Source of the DNA: Methanomicrobia archaeon
Lineage (GTDB): Archaea; Methanobacteriota_B; Thermococci; Methanofastidiosales; NM3
DNA length: 21,820 nt
Direction: 5' to 3'
NCBI GenBank assembly: GCA_030603445.1
Contig: JAUVXU010000021.1
Coordinates: forward strand, 1 to 21,820
The position numbers and the translations under genes are program-made. Under the pieces are notes generated by a model that saw only the letters and a program-made list of their open reading frames with translations, made no database searches and had not been told where the DNA came from. Positions 14,680-20,369 of this stretch are shown here, in pieces. The number at the start of each line of letters is the position of its first letter. Position 1 is the first letter of the stretch.

Positions 14680-16533
14680 ATGAACAAGAGAGTTATTATC
14701 ATCTTTTTATTATTGCTAAGTTTATCCTATATGCCTTGTGACGTGGCATCCCAACCTTTTGAGAATACGGTTGTGGTACATGCACCTGCTGTGGCAATGG
14801 AGAATGGGGTGTATGTTGGCGTCATTAGTGAGATGGAAGTTAGCACTTCTCCTGGGGATGGATCTATTTTTGTAGAGACCTGGCCTTTATCAGAGATAGA
14901 CGTACAGGCTTCTGCACGTATTGCTGTGGCTGTGGCATCTGAGTTTACTGGAAAGGATATTAATTTACTAAACTATTATTACTCTATAAAATCAAATGCG
15001 TCTATCATAGGTGGGCCATCAGCTGGCGCAATATTAACAGTTGCAACAGTGTCTAGCATAAATGGATGGGACGTGGATCCAGAAGTAATGATGACTGGCA
15101 TGATAAACCCTGACGGAACTATCGGTCCTGTCGGTGGAATCTACGAGAAGGCCGAGGCAGCAAGTAATTTTGGCATAAAGAAATTTCTTATTCCTGAGGG
15201 GCAGGCCGTAGTGCAGCATGAGGATGAGGAGATCGATCTTCGCATCTATGCGCCAGAGATGTGGGGGATGGAAGTAATAGAGGTCTTTGGCATAGAAGAT
15301 GCCATATTTGAATTTACAGGATATGAATTTGAATATAGTGAATATAGCGGCAATATCGAGATTGATACATCCTTTTGCAAATCATTTGTAGACGAGGAGC
15401 TAACATGCACAGAGCAGATGGGATATGAAGTAAGCGCGCTGCTCTTTGATTCAAATATAGACGCAGATGTTAGTGAGGGGTTAAACGATTACCTTATATC
15501 AGCAAATAAACGTTTGCAGGATGCAAAGGATTCAATAGAGCAGGAACAGTATTACACAGCGCTTTCTTTCTTGTTCCAGACTAGAATATCATTTACTTAT
15601 GTTATGTATTCATTAGAGTATTTGGAGAGTGATACCAGGGAAGAAACACTGTCCATGTTACTTGGAAATGTCCAAAAATACCTTGATGAGGTGTCAGGAG
15701 AGGTTAAGGACATGGCTGGTGAGATCCATGGCTTTTCCATGCTTGAAGCATTTTCCGCTGCACAGGAACGCTCGTTTGAATCCCAAAAATACCTTGATGA
15801 AGCCAGGAAACAGATCGTATGGAACAACCCAGGAAACGCTACCTACAATACTGCATTTGCATACGAACGTGCACGCACAGCGAAATTTTGGTTAAATATG
15901 GCTGAGACGTTCTATGAAGGCGATCTTATTGGGATAGACCAATTGCGCACGGATGCAGAGACTATAATCAATGATGCAAATCTTACTTTGATATATGCTA
16001 GCCAGCTCAATAGTTCTAGTTCATGGCTTAGCGGGGCGCAGGAGCTTTTGGAAAGATCACAATACGAGTATGCAAATGGAGATTACGCAGCTGCCTTGTT
16101 TAATGCCATCGAGAGCAAGACGCGTTCGTCAGTTGCAATTCAACTGTTTTCTTGTGGGGAAGATTGTATTGGGAGTAGTATGGAGCGCGCTCGCGAAAGT
16201 GCAGCTGCAGCTATTGAGCGACAGAAATCATATGGGATAACACCTGTGCTTTCTATAGCTTATTTTGAGTTTGCTTCCACTTTTGAAGAGGTGGAAGGAT
16301 ATGACCAGGCAATAATTTACTATAAATATTCTGAAGGTATAGCAAACGCCTTCAAATATCTCATGGCAGGCCTGGCAAATGATCAATATGCTTCCATAAA
16401 TATTGGCGAGGATAAGGGCATTTTGTATTGGCCGATGTCAGGGTACGTTCTTATTGGAATATTATTTGGATTTGCCATATCCATGCTAGTAACACGTAAT
16501 TTAGAAAAGCGCAAGGTTTATAAAGAAAAATAA
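14680..16533 (+). CDS. Secreted, membrane-anchored S16 (Lon-type) serine protease
   Basis: The 617-residue protein has four parts. A signal peptide (about residues 1-24, VIIIFLLLLSLSYM core) is followed by a Lon-type proteolytic domain (about 30-200). The catalytic serine is in GGPSAGA (Ser114) and the catalytic lysine in GGIYEKAEAA (Lys157), the S16 Ser-Lys dyad. A long helical region (about 220-580) and one C-terminal membrane helix (YVLIGILFGFAISMLV) with a basic tail complete it. There is no AAA ATPase domain, unlike LonA/LonB, so it must act without its own unfoldase, on the outer face of the membrane. It matches the archaeal S16-type family COG1750. The ATG at 14680 has GAGGG 5 nt upstream. 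The tRNA promoter lies in its last codons. Confidence 0.88.
   Translation: MNKRVIIIFLLLLSLSYMPCDVASQPFENTVVVHAPAVAMENGVYVGVISEMEVSTSPGDGSIFVETWPLSEIDVQASARIAVAVASEFTGKDINLLNYYYSIKSNASIIGGPSAGAILTVATVSSINGWDVDPEVMMTGMINPDGTIGPVGGIYEKAEAASNFGIKKFLIPEGQAVVQHEDEEIDLRIYAPEMWGMEVIEVFGIEDAIFEFTGYEFEYSEYSGNIEIDTSFCKSFVDEELTCTEQMGYEVSALLFDSNIDADVSEGLNDYLISANKRLQDAKDSIEQEQYYTALSFLFQTRISFTYVMYSLEYLESDTREETLSMLLGNVQKYLDEVSGEVKDMAGEIHGFSMLEAFSAAQERSFESQKYLDEARKQIVWNNPGNATYNTAFAYERARTAKFWLNMAETFYEGDLIGIDQLRTDAETIINDANLTLIYASQLNSSSSWLSGAQELLERSQYEYANGDYAAALFNAIESKTRSSVAIQLFSCGEDCIGSSMERARESAAAAIERQKSYGITPVLSIAYFEFASTFEEVEGYDQAIIYYKYSEGIANAFKYLMAGLANDQYASINIGEDKGILYWPMSGYVLIGILFGFAISMLVTRNLEKRKVYKEK
16517..16525 (+). 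promoter_or_regulatory. TATA box for tRNA-Val, inside the protease 3' end
   Basis: TTTATAAAG spans the last coding codons of the S16 protease and sits 27-35 nt before the first base of the tRNA, the spacing of a normal archaeal tRNA promoter. Confidence 0.55.
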
Positions 16534-16551
16534 TTTGATATGTGGTGTTAT

Positions 16552-16625
16552 GGGCCCGTGGTCTAGTTGGTTATGACGTCGCCTTTACGAGGCGAAGATC
16601 ATGAGTTCGAATCTCGTCGGGCCCA
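16552..16625 (+). tRNA. tRNA-Val(UAC)
   Basis: A 74-nt cloverleaf can be folded by eye. The acceptor stem GGGCCCG (16552-16558) pairs fully with CGGGCCC (16618-16624) and is followed by discriminator A (16625). The D arm carries AGTTGG. The anticodon stem is TCGCC/GGCGA (16579-16583 and 16591-16595) around loop TTTACGA, with anticodon TAC at 16586-16588, reading GUA valine codons. The T arm is ATGAG-TTCGAAT-CTCGT. CCA is not encoded. A tyrosine recombinase remnant begins 32 bp downstream, so the gene's 3' end is the probable attachment site of a former element. Confidence 0.95.
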
Positions 16626-16656
16626 CTCATTTTTTCTTCAATATTATTTGGGGTAG

Positions 16657-16752
16657 CTAAGGCACCGCGACATCAAGTTGACACTGATTTACCTGCACAT
16701 CACGACTGAGAAGCAGAAGGAGCTGTACGACAGGTTCAGTCCGGAGTTCTGA
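16657..16752 (+). pseudogene. Tyrosine recombinase (phage-type integrase) C-terminal remnant
   Basis: The frame 16657-16752 reads LRHRDIKLTLIYLHITTE then KQKELYDRFSPEF and a TGA stop. This is the C-terminal signature of tyrosine recombinases: the L-G-H-x-x-I-x-T-T box, the nucleophilic tyrosine in the IYLHI context, and a charged tail. The expected Gly of LGH is Arg (AGG for GGG) and the codon just upstream is TAG, so the sequence has decayed. No ATG or further integrase motif is present before the tRNA. Being 32 bp downstream of tRNA-Val and on the same strand points to an old integration event at this tRNA. Confidence 0.75.
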
Positions 16753-16950
16753 TCGTGCCGCCATCATTAATAATTACATGAACAACAAAGAATATGTAAA
16801 AATTATAACAGAGAATTTTGATTAGCCAACAGTTTTATGAGTTAATCAAAAAACTCTAGAAAATATACATAAGGGAAAATGTTTTTATCATTATATTGCG
16901 AAAAAAATACATACGATAATTCTAATATCTTTTTAGGAGGGTGAATTCTT
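16753..16950 (+). other. AT-rich spacer with a 26-bp repeat copy
   Basis: Between the integrase remnant and the next gene there is no ORF with support. It contains the left copy of the 26-bp repeat (16831-16856) and, near the end, the strong SD AGGAGGGTG (16935-16943) that belongs to the GTG start at 16951. Confidence 0.5.
16831..16856 (+). repeat. 26-bp direct repeat, left copy
   Basis: This segment begins AGTTTTATGAGTTA and ends TCAAAAAACTC. It recurs at 17854-17879 with one mismatch (A to G at the 15th base). Inside each copy GAGTT and AACTC can form a 5-bp hairpin. The two copies lie 1023 bp apart and bracket the frameshifted transglutaminase-like gene. Confidence 0.8.
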
Positions 16951-17780
16951 GTGGATAACAAGCACATATGGGTATTTATGGCAGGCGTTGTAGTATTAAT
17001 GATTGGAGTTGCTGGTATTGCACATGCTCTTATGGAGGCTAATTCTAATATTACATCTTTGGAGGATATTATATCAACGATGCAGACAGAAGTAGATGAG
17101 CTACGTCCCCAGATCTCTGCATTGCAGTCTGAACTTGATACCACGAAATCCCGCTTGATTCTGCCAATGAAACGATTGCAAACCTTGAAACTACCTTATC
17201 CAATACGCAGGAGCAGCTAGAAGAAACAGAAGAACAACTAGAAGAAGCACAAGATGTTTTAGATGGATTATATATTACAATACAAAAAACTGCACAATGT
17301 AAAGATGCAATTTTAATTGATTATCTCTCTGCGGTAGATCCTACCTGGGACCAGTTGTTGACATTCCTTGCTAACGATAAAACGGAACTGACTCCTTATC
17401 GCCATTATTTTTCGGGTAGTCCTTATGATTATGACTGTTCGGAATTTTCTAGGGATCTCCACAACAATGCTGAGAAAATGGGAATTCGTGCAGGAGTCGT
17501 GCATATTTATTTTATAGACACCCCCGACATCGGACACGCAATTAATGTGTTTCTAACAACAGACTACGGGCTAGTGTACGTTGACTGCACAGGTACAGAT
17601 TTTGGACCTGCTCCCCCCGATACTATCGCCTATGTGAAAAGGGGAGAAATTTACCGAGCCATAGATATAAATAAAATAAGGGCAGGAAGTATCAGAAACG
17701 ATGATTTTTGGAATTCGATACCACTTAAATCTGCCTGCTACATTCCTCATAAAGTATCAAAAGTTACTATTTTTTTGTAA
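16951..17780 (+). pseudogene. Membrane-anchored coiled-coil protein with transglutaminase-like domain, frameshifted
   Basis: Reading starts at GTG 16951 with SD AGGAGGG. An N-terminal membrane helix (WVFMAGVVVLMIGVAGIAHAL) leads into a coiled coil ending ...SELDTTKSR. The frame then shifts: from about 17150 the coiled coil continues in another frame (DSANETIANLETTLSNTQEQ, then EEAQDVLDGLY) and runs without a stop to 17780. One inserted base near 17153 would give a single protein of about 276 residues. The C-terminal domain has DCSEFSRDLH (Cys), GHAINVF (His) and YVDCTG (Asp), the catalytic triad layout of transglutaminase-like/papain-fold proteins. The shift may be a real mutation, a sequencing error in ATCCCGC, or programmed. 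Substrates are unknown; an extracellular location is inferred from the anchor. Confidence 0.75.
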
Positions 17781-17833
17781 AATAATGCCTTTGTCTATAA
17801 ACTCCTTTTCTTTATAAATAAATAGCTTTTAGA

Positions 17834-17851
17834 GGTGTCAAACTTGACACC
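17834..17851. repeat. Inverted repeat GGTGTCAA-AC-TTGACACC
   Basis: A perfect 8-bp inverted repeat with a 2-nt centre lies in the gap between two convergent genes, 3 bp before the right 26-bp repeat. It could be part of a transcription end or a protein-binding site. A looser TGTCAAC...GTTGACA pair occurs at 18390-18417. Confidence 0.6.
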
Positions 17852-17853
17852 AT

Positions 17854-17879
17854 AGTTTTATGAGTTAGTCAAAAAACTC
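17854..17879 (+). repeat. 26-bp direct repeat, right copy
   Basis: 25 of 26 bases match the copy at 16831-16856, in the same orientation. The sequences after both copies remain loosely similar for about 15 bases and then diverge. Confidence 0.8.
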
Positions 17880-17904
17880 AATAATGAATACATATATCTG
17901 AAAG

Positions 17905-18348
17905 TTATTTAGGTCTTCCACCCATCGCCCATTCTCTCCTACAAAATACACATTTTACAATGTCATCTTTAATTTCAAATTTATTGTTTAACTCTTTTTG
18001 ACCATCAGTTGTTTTTCCCCATGAGTTGTCACAACTTTTGCAGTGAAGATGTACTATTTTGTTATCTTCCCATTTTATTTGAAGGGCCCTTTTTTCCCCT
18101 TCCAATGTTCTTTTTATAGTTCTTTCATCTTTTGTTCCACATAATGTAGTTTTTAGAATAGTTCTCTTTTTCATATCTTTTAAACGAGCCGTTGCTCCAC
18201 ATAAAGATACACCTATTGCAATGCTACTTTTTACTACCCAATCACTATTATGTTTGCCACAAAAAGGACATGCTCCAGAGTGATCCAATTTTAGTTCCTT
18301 TTTACAGTGCCTGCACTTACGTATCATGTAATTGTCCATGAGGAACAT
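17905..18348 (-). CDS. Zinc-ribbon protein of unknown function
   Basis: Up to 147 residues. The N-terminal part has CRHC then CPFC (C-x2-C-x13-C-x2-C), a zinc ribbon. The C-terminal part has CKSC then CVFC, a second four-cysteine site. The region between is basic (RLKDMKKR, RTIKRTLEGEKR), as in nucleic-acid-binding proteins. Starts at ATG 18348, 18339 or 18327 are possible. A TATA box (minus strand AATATATAAAAAT, about 18361-18373) sits nearest the right distance for ATG 18339, so the true protein may be three residues shorter. It is convergent with the transglutaminase-like gene. The family is not recognised. Confidence 0.65.
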   Translation of the reverse strand: MFLMDNYMIRKCRHCKKELKLDHSGACPFCGKHNSDWVVKSSIAIGVSLCGATARLKDMKKRTILKTTLCGTKDERTIKRTLEGEKRALQIKWEDNKIVHLHCKSCDNSWGKTTDGQKELNNKFEIKDDIVKCVFCRREWAMGGRPK

Positions 18349-18637
18349 TATGTAATAAATATTTTTATATATTGTCGGTATATCCCATTTGTCAACTTTT
18401 TCCCTGTAGGGTTGACAGTGTGTAAGTGGGTGTATCTTCTAAATCCCCACCTCATGAAGCTAAATCAAGTAATAGCAAGTTAGGGTAAGTAGGGTAGTTT
18501 CCATATCTCCTGTAGTTTTACTATTACGTTAAGTTGTAGACGATGTGGATGTACCCTAACTTATTACTACTATAATTATACACATATATGTATATTATAG
18601 CATTTCTACTCGACAACATGCATCTCCTCCGGCTTTA
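18349..18637. other. AT-rich gap dense in inverted repeats
   Basis: No supported gene lies here. There are four inverted repeats in about 210 bp: TGTCAAC/GTTGACA (18390-18396, 18411-18417), GTGGG/CCCAC (18426-18430, 18446-18450), AAGTTAGGGTA/TACCCTAACTT (18477-18487, 18552-18562, exact over 11 bases) and CTATAAT/ATTATAG (18570-18576, 18594-18600). TAGGGTA is also repeated in tandem at 18481 and 18490. On the minus strand a GGAGGAG at about 18624-18630 precedes two ATGs that open only very short frames. It could hold a structured RNA, operators or the relic of an origin. Confidence 0.5.
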
Positions 18638-18826
18638 TCATCGTGTATAAATCATCGGTAGACGGCCTTTCCCTGTTTCCACCATCTTCAGGTATCCTGG
18701 GGTTACTTTCTGGTAGACGACCAGCTGGTCGGTGTTGTTTTCAATATGTTTCAATATTCCCTCATACTGGGCCTGGTCGAAAGGGCCGCGCAGCACGAGG
18801 CCAAAAGTCGCTATGACTTGCTTCAT
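18638..18826 (-). CDS. Small protein of unknown function (62 aa)
   Basis: The frame begins with ATG at 18826, 8 nt after a strong SD (AGGGGGA), and ends at TGA 18638. The product (MKQVIATFGLVLRGPFDQAQ at its start) is soluble, with no motif that I recognise. Its G+C content is visibly higher than that of the AT-rich DNA around it. It is divergent from the ribbon-helix-helix gene at 18926, with about 100 bp between them. It may be a small element-borne protein or a relic of a longer gene. Confidence 0.5.
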   Translation of the reverse strand: MKQVIATFGLVLRGPFDQAQYEGILKHIENNTDQLVVYQKVTPGYLKMVETGKGRLPMIYTR

Positions 18827-18925
18827 GGTTTGTTTCCCCCTATCTACCCAATAAGAAGGAAATAAGGGGGATTATAAAAAGATTTTAAAATATATTTATA
18901 TAATACATATGATAAGGAGAAAAAG

Positions 18926-19099
18926 ATGGTAGACCAAACAAAAACATCAATCTCACTGGATAAATTCACTATAGATAAGATTGATAAGCATTGTGGAGAA
19001 GGCAAGGAATTCAGAAGCAGGGCTTCTTTTATTAGGTATGCCACAGAACGTTTTTTGGATTATCTCGAGGGCACGATAATAAAGGATGATAAAGAATGA
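18926..19099 (+). CDS. Ribbon-helix-helix (CopG/Arc-type) DNA-binding protein
   Basis: This 57-residue ORF starts at ATG 18926 with SD AAGGAGA (18914-18920) and ends with TGA at 19097-19099. The N-terminus KTSISLDKFTIDKID fits the beta-strand and first helix of a ribbon-helix-helix fold. FRSRASFIRYATERFLDYLE fits the loop and second helix (the usual S/R-x-S-x-FIR-x-A pattern). Such proteins bind operators as dimers and often act as antitoxins or plasmid/phage regulators. A TATA-like TTTATATAATA lies about 25 nt upstream. Its stop is 2 bp from the stop of the convergent AbiJ-like gene. A toxin partner is not evident. Confidence 0.75.
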   Translation: MVDQTKTSISLDKFTIDKIDKHCGEGKEFRSRASFIRYATERFLDYLEGTIIKDDKE

Positions 19100-19101
19100 T
19101 C

Positions 19102-20007
19102 TTATTGTTTGAAGTGATATTCGCCATCTAATGCTATTAAGTAGTTCACTAGGGCAGAACATATGACCAATATGAACTTTGCATCTGCATATAATAAATC
19201 GGGTGATACCTGTCCTTCATGTCTTATTGCTTCCTCATCTGATGCATAGCCGTATAAATTCCCAATTGCTTGTTTGAATGATTTATGGAGTTTTTTTCCA
19301 TATTTAGTTTGCAAGGTCCCCATAATTGATTTTAAAGCGTCACTTAATTCAGCTTGTTTTGTATCTTTGCCAGTTATTCTTTTGCATATGCCTACAACTG
19401 CATTAATCGATTCATCAATGGATTGCCGATAATTTTCAACAGGGTCACCATTTCGTTTGCTCAATTGTGTAACAGCTGCGGATAAGTGCATTTCTGCTGT
19501 TTGGTATCCTGAGTCGATAGCTGATACTATACTATCAATTTCTTCTTGACTGGTCATTTCTAAAAATTTACCATTTACAAATCCATATATGCTATTTTCT
19601 TCTTTAAGACAGATATTGATATCAGTTGTAAAACACTTCATCTTTTCTTTTAAATTGTTTGATACGTCATATGATAATTCTATAATATCAAATATTTCAT
19701 GCCATTTGCACTTAAAATAGAATCCAACAATGCGTTCAACTTGAAAAGATATATTATACTCTTTTATAGTTTCTTTCATTATTTTATCTATTATAACCGA
19801 TGTTAATTCTGACATATAAGTATTATAATTATAATTTATAGCCAATTTACGATGAGTATTCTGATCAAAAAAATAATTACAATAACAATTCCATAAACGA
19901 TTTCTCAAAGCACTAGATATCCCCTTTTTGAAAGATTTTCCCACTATCTTTAATCCCATTCGTTGAGAAAATAAATTTGTAATAGGTTTATTTGTTAAAT
20001 ATGCCAT
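19102..20007 (-). CDS. AbiJ-like abortive-infection protein
   Basis: About 301 residues from ATG 20007. The N-terminus (ITNLFSQRMGLK..., LRNRLWNCYCNYFFD) matches the FS-x-R-x-G ... LRN-x-LWN pattern of the AbiJ N-terminal domain. The C-terminal third (YRQSIDESINAVVGICKRITGK, FKQAIGNLYGYASDEEAIRHEG, AKFILVICSALVNYLI) matches the associated abortive-infection C-terminal/HEPN-like domain, with the RH pair in AIRHEG. Proteins of this kind are thought to be phage-triggered toxins, possibly RNases. An upstream in-frame ATG at 20049 adds 14 residues, but a TATA box at about 20027-20037 lies 25 nt before 20007, favouring a leaderless shorter form. It lies within the tRNA-Val-linked accessory region, as expected for defence cargo. 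Confidence 0.78.
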   Translation of the reverse strand: MAYLTNKPITNLFSQRMGLKIVGKSFKKGISSALRNRLWNCYCNYFFDQNTHRKLAINYNYNTYMSELTSVIIDKIMKETIKEYNISFQVERIVGFYFKCKWHEIFDIIELSYDVSNNLKEKMKCFTTDINICLKEENSIYGFVNGKFLEMTSQEEIDSIVSAIDSGYQTAEMHLSAAVTQLSKRNGDPVENYRQSIDESINAVVGICKRITGKDTKQAELSDALKSIMGTLQTKYGKKLHKSFKQAIGNLYGYASDEEAIRHEGQVSPDLLYADAKFILVICSALVNYLIALDGEYHFKQ

Positions 20008-20055
20008 GATAAAATTATAACATTGAGATAATATAATTATTATGCCCATAACTAA

Positions 20056-20259
20056 TCATAATCTAACCTCCACAACCAACTCACCCTGATGTTCGAACAC
20101 CCTTATCCCTTTCGCCATCGCGAGGAAGGGACAGCCCCTAATGTTGGCCTTGAGGATTGTGATGATCTCCTCTTCGCCCAGGGCCGCGGCTTCATCATTG
20201 CTAGTATTATTTATCGTATCCCTCAATAGGCACACTGCCGCAACTTTGTTTATTGTCAT
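20056..20259 (-). CDS. Small protein of unknown function (67 aa)
   Basis: ATG at 20259, stop at 20056. The product begins MTINKVAAVCLLRDTINN and ends in a hydrophobic, strand-like stretch (GIRVFEHQGELVVEVRL). No signal peptide or catalytic motif is visible and the SD is weak (ATGAGAAA). Its base composition is richer in G+C than the AbiJ-like gene next to it. It is divergent from the beta-helix lipoprotein. I do not recognise the family. Coding status is plausible but not certain. Confidence 0.45.
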   Translation of the reverse strand: MTINKVAAVCLLRDTINNTSNDEAAALGEEEIITILKANIRGCPFLAMAKGIRVFEHQGELVVEVRL

Positions 20260-20342
20260 GGTTTCTCATGTAGTAAGAGGGAGTATTAAGGCGGTGGTAA
20301 GAGGCGAGGGCAGAGTGGTTGTGAATAGTTCAGGCATAATGT

Positions 20343-20353
20343 TATTATATTAT
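20343..20353 (+). promoter_or_regulatory. TATA-like element before the beta-helix lipoprotein
   Basis: TATTATATTAT lies about 22 nt (centre) before the GTG at 20370. No SD precedes the GTG, so a leaderless transcript is likely. Confidence 0.4.
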
Positions 20354-20369
20354 CCTGCTTATTTGAATT

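Noticed and set aside
16768-16824. Short frame MNNKEYVKIITENFD in the gap after the integrase remnant
   Set aside because: Too short (about 15 codons), no SD, and in random AT-rich DNA.
20080-20100. GTTCGAACACC resembling a tRNA T-loop, possible second attachment site
   Set aside because: Only the generic GTTCGAA is shared; the flanking stem bases do not match tRNA-Val, and the bases are coding in the 67-aa ORF.
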